Assembly: GCF_936927845.1 (NCBI RefSeq)
Contig: NZ_CAKZHV010000013.1
Location: 1 to 6,491, forward strand
Direction of reading: 5' to 3'
Length of the DNA stretch: 6,491 nucleotides
DNA from: an uncultured Sphingomonas sp.
GTDB taxonomy: Bacteria; Pseudomonadota; Alphaproteobacteria; Sphingomonadales; Sphingomonadaceae
The translations under genes and the position numbers were made by a program. This document shows positions 1 to 4,446 of the stretch, piece after piece. The notes under the pieces are model-generated. The model had not been told where the DNA came from. It did no database searches and saw nothing but the letters and a program-made list of their open reading frames with translations. Each line of letters begins with the position of its first letter. The stretch's first letter is position 1.

Positions 1-142
1 TCGCCATCTCGCTGCCCTCGATGAACGAACCCTCGTAGGTGCGCTGCACGCGCTCGTCCGCCCTCGTCTCGTCGGCGATCTGCATCGCGCGGGTGTCAGC
101 CATCGTGCGGGCCAGATCCGAGAAGTTGTTGAAAGTAGCCAT
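1..142 (-). CDS. Unknown protein, N-terminal 47 residues (runs off window)
   Basis: This is the 5' end of a minus-strand gene; the rest lies beyond base 1. The ATG at 142-140 is chosen because GGAGG lies 5 nt upstream, an excellent ribosome binding site. The visible protein starts MATFNNFSDLARTMADTRAM and continues as a polar, charged, probably helical segment rich in Ala, Asp, Glu and Arg, with no signal peptide or membrane segment. I recognise no family. Its upstream region (about 160-420) is a highly structured leader-like module resembling the one in front of the minus-strand gene at 3632-3925, and both genes share a TGGAGG-N5-ATGGC initiation context, so the two may be under similar control. 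The reading frame and start are well supported; the function is unknown. Confidence 0.75.
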   Translation of the reverse strand, partial: MATFNNFSDLARTMADTRAMQIADETRADERVQRTYEGSFIEGSEMA

Positions 143-162
143 TGAAGCCTCCAATGCTTACG

Positions 163-419
163 CTCTCTCATCCGGTATTGGATAAGATGAAATCTCATCG
201 GACGGGTCGGAGCGGCTTTGTCAGGGACGCGAGGCAAAGCCTCGCGCCGCTTTAGCGGCGGTGGGGGTCACGATTTTCTTTGGCGCCGCGCCACCTTCGA
301 CAAGCAGGACTGCCGGCGCGGCGCCAAAGAAAATGGTGGGGCCCCGCCGTCCTTGAGAAAGTCGTGGAGGCCCGTCAGAATATGGCGATGAGGCTGGGTC
401 CGATGCCGAAATGAGAGAG
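163..419 (-). promoter_or_regulatory. Structured leader-like module 1, upstream of the 1-142 gene
   Basis: This noncoding stretch is bounded by CTCTCTCAT (163-171) and its inverse ATGAGAGAG (411-419). From left to right it holds small hairpins at 186-199 (GATGA/TCATC), 229-245 (7-bp stem, AAA loop) and 245-260 (6-bp stem, TTTA loop), then a 20-bp perfect inverted repeat with arms at 273-292 and 315-334, then CGTCCTTGA at 348-356. Module 2 (3981-4168) carries the same markers in the same order: TCAGGGACG, a long hairpin whose arms begin ATTTTC and end GAAAAT, CGTCCTTGA, and ATGAGAGAGA. Both modules precede a minus-strand gene by a similar distance, so a shared 5' leader or promoter region read on the minus strand is the simplest idea. 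An alternative is a miniature mobile element with imperfect terminal repeats. No convincing -35/-10 pair was found. Confidence 0.45.
273..334. repeat. 20-bp perfect inverted repeat (long hairpin)
   Basis: The arms at 273-292 and 315-334 are exact reverse complements and are separated by 22 nt. No run of T follows either side, so this does not look like an ordinary intrinsic terminator. It is the central structure of leader module 1. The matching hairpin in module 2 (about 4051-4101) is imperfect and differs in sequence except for its ATTTTC/GAAAAT ends. Confidence 0.85.
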
Positions 420-426
420 AGTTGAT

Positions 427-472
427 CGATCCCGCCCCGACCGCTCTCGCGGTCGGGTTAACAGCGGGATCG
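427..472. repeat. Bulged hairpin 1 (TTAACA bulge)
   Basis: An outer 9-bp stem (427-435 with 464-472) stacks directly on an inner 9-bp stem (436-444 with 449-457) closed by a TCTC loop. The only interruption is a 6-nt bulge, TTAACA, at 458-463 on the 3' side. The next hairpin (480-522) has the same architecture and bulge with different stem sequences. Function unknown; it may act as folded RNA or as a DNA site. Confidence 0.75.
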
Positions 473-479
473 TCGTCAT

Positions 480-522
480 GGATTTGCCCCGGCCCGCTCC
501 GGGCCGGGTTAACAGCAAATCC
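480..522. repeat. Bulged hairpin 2 (TTAACA bulge)
   Basis: An outer 8-bp stem (480-487 with 515-522) stacks on an inner 9-bp stem (488-496 with 500-508) with a CTC loop. TTAACA at 509-514 is bulged on the 3' side exactly as in the hairpin at 427-472. The outer stems of the two hairpins are unrelated in sequence, so the pairing rather than the sequence is what the copies share. Confidence 0.75.
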
Positions 523-540
523 CCGGGGACGTCCTTGCGC

Positions 541-632
541 GAGGCCGTTACCCGAAGGGCGGAGCCCCTCCCTATGGGGCTCCGGGAGGCCCGCAGGGCC
601 GACTAGGCCGGTCCCGCCGTCCCCGGCGGGAC
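541..632. repeat. Structured intergenic repeat, copy B
   Basis: This copy has the shared order ACCCGAAGGGCGGAG, then a hairpin, then CTCCGGGAGGC, a second hairpin, GACTAG, CGGTCCCGCC and a final hairpin. Hairpins are at 561-583 (8-bp stem GGAGCCCC/GGGGCTCC), 588-600 (GGCCC, GCA loop, GGGCC) and 611-632 (GTCCCGCC/GGCGGGAC). It differs from copies A and C by lengthened stems with compensating changes on both sides. The outer closing stem (541-547 with 609-615) is weaker than in A and C, with one mismatch and one wobble. Confidence 0.7.
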
Positions 633-653
633 GTGCCACAAGGATTCCAGCGA

Positions 654-735
654 GGGATCGTCACCCGAAGGGCGGAGACCCGTCAGGGGCTCCGGGAGGC
701 GCAGCCGATTAGAGCCCGGTCCCGCCCATCGGGCG
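654..735. repeat. Structured intergenic repeat, copy A
   Basis: GGGATCG (654-660) can pair with CGGTCCC (717-723) as a 7-bp closing stem with one G-U pair. This encloses hairpins at 674-693 (GGAG-A-CCC, GTCA loop, GGG-G-CTCC) and 698-706 (GGC, GCA, GCC). A further hairpin at 723-735 follows and overlaps the closing stem by one base, so the two may compete. The minus-strand gene at 709-960 ends inside this copy: its TAA stop (711-709) and last nine codons come from the repeat. Confidence 0.75.
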
Positions 736-960
736 AGCGCCCTTTGTCATCGAGCGCTCTGCGATGCGGCGGTCACGACGCCACAGATACCCGAGAGGCA
801 GCAGCATGAGCAGAGCGACATTGCCCGCTGCGATCATGTAGTCCTGCGGGTTCGGCCCGAGAGGGAAGTCGTCCCAGGTGAGGTACGCCAGAACATAGCA
901 GACGCACGCGGCAAGGACCGGGCCGGCGAGGAGCAGATCGCGGGTATGGAATCGGCGCAT
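709..960 (-). CDS. Small two-helix membrane protein, unknown function (83 aa)
   Basis: The start at 960 is chosen because AGGAG sits 6 nt upstream; longer readings of this frame run antisense through the transposase and are not credible. The protein has a basic N-terminus (MRRFHTRD), a first hydrophobic segment at about residues 9-28 (contains ACVCY), a short loop with WDDFPLGPNPQD, and a second segment at about 42-60, followed by a strongly basic tail (WRRDRRIAERSMTKG). Both ends are therefore probably cytoplasmic, by the positive-inside rule. The last nine residues, ARPMGGTGL, and the stop are encoded by repeat copy A, so the natural C-terminus may have been replaced by repeat-derived sequence. 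It lies 40 nt downstream of the small membrane gene at 1001-1168 and is probably cotranscribed with it. No family recognised. Confidence 0.7.
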   Translation of the reverse strand: MRRFHTRDLLLAGPVLAACVCYVLAYLTWDDFPLGPNPQDYMIAAGNVALLMLLPLGYLWRRDRRIAERSMTKGARPMGGTGL

Positions 961-1000
961 GACGATCTCCTTTGATGGCGTTCCTATTTTGAGGGGCGGT

Positions 1001-1168
1001 TCAACGCTTGGTTGGCGCCTTCTGCGTGGCGAGATATCCGACGCAAGTGCCGAAGAGGATGCCCTGTGCGTAGATGAACGGCGAGTCCTGCTTGAATGCG
1101 TATCCAAGCGCGCAAAGCTGGACCAGCAGGAGGAACGCAAGGACCGTGTGAAGCGACGTGATCGGCAT
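1001..1168 (-). CDS. Very small two-helix membrane protein, unknown function (55 aa)
   Basis: The ATG at 1168 has AGGAG 5 nt upstream. The protein begins MPITSLHTVLAFLLLVQLCA. It has a first membrane segment at about residues 5-25, a short charged loop (FKQDSP), a second segment at about 30-47 (IYAQGILFGTCVGYLA), and a basic tail ending PTKR. No signal peptidase site or known domain is visible. It is the first gene of a likely pair with 709-960. Its upstream DNA is cut short by the IS110 element about 20-30 nt before the start codon, so its native promoter has probably been separated from it. The reading is supported by ribosome binding site and hydropathy; the function is unknown. Confidence 0.65.
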   Translation of the reverse strand: MPITSLHTVLAFLLLVQLCALGYAFKQDSPFIYAQGILFGTCVGYLATQKAPTKR

Positions 1169-1207
1169 GCGCGCTCCTGTTGGCGAGCGATCAAAAAAGA
1201 TCCCATG

Positions 1208-1223
1208 GGCGCGGGCTGGCGCC
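1208..1223. other. Small hairpin at the IS left end
   Basis: GGCGC (1208-1212) pairs with GCGCC (1219-1223) around a 6-nt loop. On the minus strand a six-T run (1198-1193) follows about 9 nt later, which is too far for a good intrinsic terminator. It may weakly block transcription leaving the element leftwards, or belong to the transposition end. Confidence 0.3.
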
Positions 1224-1270
1224 GGTTGAGGCAGACTGACCTTCCCGCTTTGTCGTGAAGGAGATCGCCT

Positions 1271-2425
1271 GTGTCCGTTCCGTCCCATGCCGCCGTCAGC
1301 ACGCAGCTGAACGCCATCTTTGTGTCGCTGGAGCTGAGCCGTTCCACTTGGCTGGTGACGTCGCTGTCGCCGGGCCGCGGCGAGCGCATCTCTCGCCACC
1401 AGGTGAAGGGCGGTGACGTGCCGGCGCTCATGGAGCGGTTCGCGCAGTTGCAGGCGAAGGCGCGGGAGCGGACAGGCGAGCAGTACCCGCTGGTCGTCAT
1501 CCAGGAAGCGGGGCTGGACGGCTTCTGGATCCACCGCTGCCTGGTGCGCGAGGGCATCGAGAGCCATGTCGTCGATGCCGCCTCGATCGCGGCGTCGCGG
1601 CGGAGCCGGCGCGCGAAGACGGACAAGCTGGACGGCGAAGCGCTGGTCCGCACGCTGCTCGCCTACAAGCGCGGAGAGCCGCGGGTCTGTGCGATGGTGA
1701 CGGTACCCAGCATTGAGGACGAGGACCGCCGGCGCATCTGCCGCGAGCGGCGCTCGCTGGTGGTCGAGCGCATCCGCCACATCAACCGGGTCAAGGGCCT
1801 GCTGTTCGCGCAAGGGGTTGGCGACTACGAGCCGCTGCGCACCAACCGGCGCGCGCGGCTGGAGGAGCTGGTCACCGGCGACGGGCGGCCGCTGCCCCGC
1901 CATGTGAAGCGCGAGATCGAGCGCGAGCTGGACCGGCTGGAGCTGGTCATGCGCCAGATCAAGGAGGTCGAGCGAGAACGCGACGAGATGCTGGAGACGG
2001 TAGCGGACGATGCAACCGAGCCGACCAGCGCGCGCCTGCTTCAGCTGCGCGGCATCGGTCCTGAGTTCGCCGGCGTGCTGCACGCCGAGGCTTTCTTCCG
2101 CAGCTTCAGCAACAGGCGGCAGGTCGCCTGCTATGCAGGGCTGGCACCATCACCATGGCAGAGCGGCAGCATGGACCGCGAGCAGGGCGTGTCCAAGGCG
2201 GGCAACAAGCGGCTGCGCGTGACCATGATCCAGGTCGCTTGGCTATGGTTGCGGCACCAACCGGAGTCGGAGCTGACCCGCTGGTACGCGGCGAGGGTGC
2301 AAGCGAACGGCGGGCGCGTGCGCCGGGTGATGATCGTGGCACTCGCCCGCAAGCTGCTGATCGCGCTGTGGCAGTTCAGTTCGGCTGGCGTTGTGCCGCA
2401 GGGCGCGATGCTGAAGGCGGCCTGA
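1271..2425 (+). CDS. IS110-family transposase (384 aa, apparently intact)
   Basis: This is a DEDD recombinase of the IS110 family, which in characterised members is guided by an element-encoded bridge RNA. The GTG start at 1271 follows AAGGAG by 7 nt. The N-terminal RuvC-like domain (about residues 14-150) shows FVSLELSRSTW (Glu21 where most relatives have Asp), VVIQEAGLDGFW (Glu79) and AKTDKLDGEALVR (Asp118, Asp121). Then comes a charged, probably coiled-coil stretch (about 155-245). The C-terminal Tnp20-type domain starts with a helix-hairpin-helix-like LRGIGPEFAGVL (259-270), followed by QSGSMDREQGVSKAGNKRLR (297-316), whose Ser298, Ser300 or Ser308 may include the catalytic serine. Length is normal for the family and there is no internal stop or frameshift, so the copy may be active. 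Long antisense frames inside it are codon-bias shadows. Confidence 0.95.
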   Translation: MSVPSHAAVSTQLNAIFVSLELSRSTWLVTSLSPGRGERISRHQVKGGDVPALMERFAQLQAKARERTGEQYPLVVIQEAGLDGFWIHRCLVREGIESHVVDAASIAASRRSRRAKTDKLDGEALVRTLLAYKRGEPRVCAMVTVPSIEDEDRRRICRERRSLVVERIRHINRVKGLLFAQGVGDYEPLRTNRRARLEELVTGDGRPLPRHVKREIERELDRLELVMRQIKEVERERDEMLETVADDATEPTSARLLQLRGIGPEFAGVLHAEAFFRSFSNRRQVACYAGLAPSPWQSGSMDREQGVSKAGNKRLRVTMIQVAWLWLRHQPESELTRWYAARVQANGGRVRRVMIVALARKLLIALWQFSSAGVVPQGAMLKAA

Positions 2426-2449
2426 GCAAGTCACCCGATACGAGTTCCC

Positions 2450-2581
2450 GCAGGGCATCGCCCCTGCCGGATCCAGGTGGACGGACCGTCGGCCCCTCTT
2501 GGCTTCATTCGCCGACAAAAAGGTTGGTCCCGTCTCCTGAGCCAGACCCGACGCAAGCGGGATTGTGGTGCGGCCGCGCAC
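2450..2581 (+). ncRNA. Candidate IS110 guide (bridge/seek) RNA region
   Basis: Directly after the transposase stop is a run of hairpins: 2450-2467 (GCAGGG/CCCTGC), 2488-2516 (GTCGGC/GCCGAC around a 17-nt loop), a branched structure at 2528-2562 (TCCCG/CGGGA enclosing GTCT/AGAC), and 2568-2581 (GTGCG/CGCAC). IS110-family elements encode a guide RNA in a noncoding end, upstream of the transposase in the IS110 group and downstream in the IS1111 group. Here the upstream noncoding DNA is short, so the downstream side is the better candidate. The 17-nt loop could be a guide loop. Exact ends, strand and loop-to-target matches are not established. Confidence 0.4.
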
Positions 2582-2811
2582 GAGCGGCGACCGGATGTGA
2601 GGTTAGAGCGGACCGGTTACTGGGACGCTTGTTGCAATAGGCTCAGACCAGCGATCCGATATCGACGATAAACCGAATGACGTAGAACGAGAGACTGAAT
2701 CAAACCGTCGGCAGAGCACGTCGCGAGCCGTGTAGGGCGGCTTGTCTGGTTCGAGCAGGATTGCCCCCGCTCGCCAACCGGTTATCGTGCGAACCTAAGG
2801 GAACGGACGCA
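2582..2811. other. Intergenic stretch at the IS right junction, no gene seen
   Basis: This holds the presumed right end of the IS and the upstream region of the gene starting at 2812. Base composition becomes more AT-rich from about 2640. I see no RNA gene, strong hairpin or convincing promoter. A TTG at 2761 is in frame with the downstream gene but lacks a ribosome binding site. Confidence 0.4.
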
Positions 2812-3516
2812 GTGGCTGAAAACGACGTTAAGGGCGGCAGTGAGGCGCCTATATCCGAGCAGTTAAAGGAAGCGGCCGGATGCGGCTGTCTCGGCATACC
2901 TGTCGCAATTTTCGGACCGATAATCACGAACCTCATAGGGATCTCGCCGTGGCCGATCCCTATCATCGCACTCCTTTACGCAGGAATTGCTTTTGTTGAG
3001 AAGACACCTCTTGGTAAGATGCATCGGAAGGCAAACTTCTCTCTGGCGTTGATCCTATTCACCTTTGCAACCGTGTCCGCGCTAATGACAGGGCGAGACA
3101 ATGCAGAGGAAACTCGGAAGCCAAAGCCAAGTGTGATCGCAGCGCAAACTGATGAGCCAGCAGCTGTGGCTGATCCAGCTGTGCCATCGATACACGATGA
3201 AGTACGTGTAGATATCGATGAGATACTGAGACGATACGCCCAGAACCAGATTGGCGCTGCTCAGTATTTTGAAGGGAAGACTGCCATAGTCAGCGCGAAA
3301 GCAGTTCGTGTTCGAGAAGCTTTGGGAACGGGCATCCTTGTCGCCCAATCTACGAAGACTGGCAAACGACTGGAAATTGGCTTCGACGAGCAGGGCACGC
3401 GTGAGCTGGGCGATATCGAACCTGGCGATCGGATCGAGGCTAGGTGCCCCAAGATCAACGAGGCGATGGGGCAGGTTTTCGTCGTCTGCACGAGCATCTC
3501 GGTCACACGAAAATGA
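2812..3516 (+). CDS. Three-helix membrane protein with C-terminal OB-fold (tRNA_anti-like), 234 aa
   Basis: The GTG at 2812 is preferred: AAGGGA lies 9 nt upstream and it gives the natural N-terminus MAENDVKGGSEAP. The in-frame TTG at 2761 lacks a site. A short polar N-terminus leads into hydrophobic segments at about residues 27-43, 47-63 and 74-93, then a Pro/Ala-rich acidic linker (about 97-130) and a C-terminal domain (about 134-232). That domain carries the pattern I associate with the tRNA_anti-like OB-fold family: Y142-x2-N145, A149-A150, Y152-F153-EGK, alternating beta strands, GDRIEARC (Cys212) and a closing VFVVCTS (Cys226). Nucleic-acid binding is not implied; this family is often envelope-associated. 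The gene is clearly more AT-rich than its neighbours, which suggests separate acquisition. It is divergent from the gene starting at 1168, with the IS between them. The domain call is moderately sure, the role unknown. Confidence 0.8.
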   Translation: MAENDVKGGSEAPISEQLKEAAGCGCLGIPVAIFGPIITNLIGISPWPIPIIALLYAGIAFVEKTPLGKMHRKANFSLALILFTFATVSALMTGRDNAEETRKPKPSVIAAQTDEPAAVADPAVPSIHDEVRVDIDEILRRYAQNQIGAAQYFEGKTAIVSAKAVRVREALGTGILVAQSTKTGKRLEIGFDEQGTRELGDIEPGDRIEARCPKINEAMGQVFVVCTSISVTRK

Positions 3517-3531
3517 ACTCATTGTCACCCA

Positions 3532-3551
3532 GCGTTCTCGATGAGAAGCGC
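3532..3551 (+). terminator. Weak terminator-like hairpin after the OB-fold gene
   Basis: GCG-TTCTC pairs with GAGAA-(g)-CGC around a GAT loop, 15 nt after the stop at 3516. There is one bulged G and no T run, so it is at best a weak terminator or an mRNA 3'-end stabiliser. Confidence 0.3.
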
Positions 3552-3607
3552 CTGCAGTTTCGCTCACCGCGCCTCCAACAGTCACTTGATTCAGTGTTCA
3601 CCATGTG

Positions 3608-3625
3608 AGGGGGCCGAAGCCCCCT
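3608..3625 (-). terminator. Terminator-like hairpin after the 3632-3925 gene
   Basis: On the minus strand a 7-bp perfect stem AGGGGGC/GCCCCCT closes a stable TTCG tetraloop, starting 6 nt after the TGA stop at 3634-3632. The T run of a classic intrinsic terminator is missing (CACATGG follows), so it may stop transcription weakly or protect the mRNA 3' end. Confidence 0.55.
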
Positions 3626-3631
3626 GTCGTA

Positions 3632-3925
3632 TCAGCCGAGGCCGATCATCTTTAGCGCCAGAGGCCCCGCTGTGCCGCCAATCGCGGCGATCCCGAGGAT
3701 CGCGGCCAGCTGGACGCGGCTCAGCGTGACCTTGTTCTCGAACTTGCCGTCGATGTTGTCGAGCTTGCCGTTCATGGTCTTGAGCTGCGCCACGAGATCG
3801 CGGTTCGCGGTATCCACGGTCCTCACGATGAAGTCCTCCGTAACCTCGGTCAGATGTTGCGCCTCGTCGGGTTCTATACCCGCCTTCAGCGCGGTGCGAA
3901 AGAAAGTGATTTGAAAGCCTGCCAT
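3632..3925 (-). CDS. Coiled-coil, C-terminal tail-anchored small protein (97 aa)
   Basis: The ATG at 3925 has GGAGG 5 nt upstream. An in-frame ATG four codons earlier would overlap that site and is rejected. The protein opens with MAGFQITFFRTALKAGIEPD, a pattern of an aromatic, a leucine and AG that recalls the start of DUF1640/CCDC90-type coiled-coil proteins. An amphipathic helical stretch follows (about residues 20-70, including TMNGKLDNIDGKFENKVTLS, typical coiled coil), then one hydrophobic helix at about 72-95 (VQLAAILGIAAIGGTAGPLA) and almost no tail. It would sit in the inner membrane by its C-terminus with the coiled coil in the cytoplasm. A short phage-type membrane accessory protein is another possibility. 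It is preceded by leader module 2 and followed by a terminator-like hairpin, so it is probably transcribed alone. Confidence 0.75.
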   Translation of the reverse strand: MAGFQITFFRTALKAGIEPDEAQHLTEVTEDFIVRTVDTANRDLVAQLKTMNGKLDNIDGKFENKVTLSRVQLAAILGIAAIGGTAGPLALKMIGLG

Positions 3926-3980
3926 TTCAACCTCCATTTTCCGATGGCGGTTCCGCCCGGGCATGCGGCGGTCAGGGCCG

Positions 3981-4168
3981 TCAGGGACGTTAACCGGGAA
4001 GCCGCGCCGAAGGCGTGGACCCCGGTTGACGCTCGCGAGTGGGGGAGCCGATTTTCTCGGCCCCAGAGCGGAGCACAGCGGAGTGCCGGGGTCGTGAAAA
4101 TTGGGGGCACCGCTCGTCCTTGACGGTCCGCCAACTCCGCATGCCAAACTTGGACGACATGAGAGAGA
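3981..4168 (-). promoter_or_regulatory. Structured leader-like module 2, upstream of the 3632-3925 gene
   Basis: From left to right: TCAGGGACG (3981-3989); a long hairpin with an 11-bp outer stem (3988-3998 with 4021-4031) and inner stem (4002-4008 with 4012-4018, GAA loop); a second hairpin whose arms start ATTTTC (4051) and end GAAAAT (4101) with a CCCC/GGGG core; CGTCCTTGA (4115-4123); and ATGAGAGAGA (4159-4168). These markers appear in the same order in module 1 (163-419). Read on the minus strand, the module runs from TCTCTCAT to the start codon at 3925, about 240 nt. A regulated 5' leader is plausible. No canonical promoter or known riboswitch class was recognised. Confidence 0.45.
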
Positions 4169-4265
4169 AGTATTGGGTTGGTTCGACGCGCGGCCGGAGC
4201 GAGACCGCATCCGGCGCCGTCAGGCGCTGTGTGCCTGGTCGAGTGGAGACGCGCGGCGGTTGCAA

Positions 4266-4350
4266 GGGATCGTCACCCGACAGGGCGGAGACCCGCTCGC
4301 GGGGCTCCGGGAGGCGAAGCCGAGTAGAGCCCGGTCCCGCCATAGGCGGG
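4266..4350. repeat. Structured intergenic repeat, copy C
   Basis: GGGATCG (4266-4272) can pair with CGGTCCC (4332-4338). Inside are a hairpin GGAG-A-CCCG, CTCG loop, CGGG-G-CTCC and a hairpin GGC-GAA-GCC, followed by GAGTAGAGCCCGGTCCC and a final hairpin CCCGCC-ATA-GGCGGG (4336-4350). It is closest to copy A over its 5' half and nearly identical to copy D over its last 32 nt. It lies about 45 nt upstream of the leader-peptide/hairpin region of the 4427-4732 gene. Confidence 0.75.
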
Positions 4351-4395
4351 TGCCCAAGCCCTTGGTCACCGCTGGCTAGACAGGAACCCGTCTTT

Positions 4396-4428
4396 ATGGC
4401 TCCCTCTCGTCAGCAGGGAGGGAGCCAT
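4396..4428 (+). promoter_or_regulatory. Hairpin sequestering the ribosome binding site and start codon
   Basis: The arms 4396-4406 and 4418-4428 form a perfect 11-bp GC-rich stem around an 11-nt loop. The 3' arm contains most of the AGGGAGGGAG ribosome binding site (4415-4424) and the first two bases of the ATG at 4427-4429. In the folded state initiation should be blocked. Opening by a leader-peptide ribosome, a protein, an RNA or temperature would allow expression. Confidence 0.55.
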
Positions 4429-4446
4429 GCCACGCAGGAGCAATGA
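4396..4446 (+). CDS. Possible 16-aa leader peptide overlapping the next gene
   Basis: An ATG at 4396 with AGGAA about 9 nt upstream opens a 16-codon frame (MAPSRQQGGSHATQEQ) ending in TGA at 4444-4446, out of frame with the gene starting at 4427. Its translation would run straight through the hairpin at 4396-4428 and would melt it. It could therefore couple translation to the downstream start. Evidence is positional only; the frame is short and could be chance. Confidence 0.25.
   Translation: MAPSRQQGGSHATQEQ

Larger units (their letters stand above)
1193..2656 (+). mobile_element. IS110-family insertion sequence (ends approximate)
   Basis: The element contains a full-length IS110-type transposase gene. 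Members of this family often lack obvious terminal inverted repeats, so the ends cannot be read directly. The limits given follow a weak clue: the 7-mer AGCGATC occurs just outside the left end (1186-1192) and at the proposed right end (2650-2656). The left end must lie right of the ribosome binding site of the gene starting at 1168. The right end must lie before the AT-richer gene starting at 2812. Only about 80-95 nt precede the transposase start, whereas more than 200 nt of structured DNA follow it. Confidence 0.5.

Noticed and set aside
268..639. Open minus-strand frame of 123 codons
   Set aside because: It runs through the 20-bp inverted repeat, the twin bulged hairpins and repeat copy B, has no ribosome binding site and encodes low-complexity Arg/Pro/Gly sequence. 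It is a by-product of GC-rich structured DNA.
422..712. Open plus-strand frame of 96 codons
   Set aside because: It consists almost wholly of the twin hairpins and repeat copies B and A, has no ribosome binding site, and stops at the TAG of the repeat core.
1186..1192. AGCGATC as a target-site duplication of the IS (second copy 2650-2656)
   Set aside because: It is used only as a weak guide to the element ends. A 7-mer match between two flanks of about 100 nt is not unlikely by chance, and IS110 elements usually make no or very short duplications.
961..1653. N-terminal extension of the 709-960 frame, and the similar extension of the 1001-1168 frame to 2083, antisense to the transposase
   Set aside because: Well-placed ribosome binding sites define much shorter genes. 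The extensions are antisense shadows of the IS110 transposase with atypical composition.
3595..3607. 13-nt direct repeat TGTTCACCATGTG, also at 6205-6217, each near a minus-strand gene end
   Set aside because: A 13-mer shared once in 6.5 kb is close to what chance allows and the flanks do not match. It was noted because both copies lie just downstream of stop codons.
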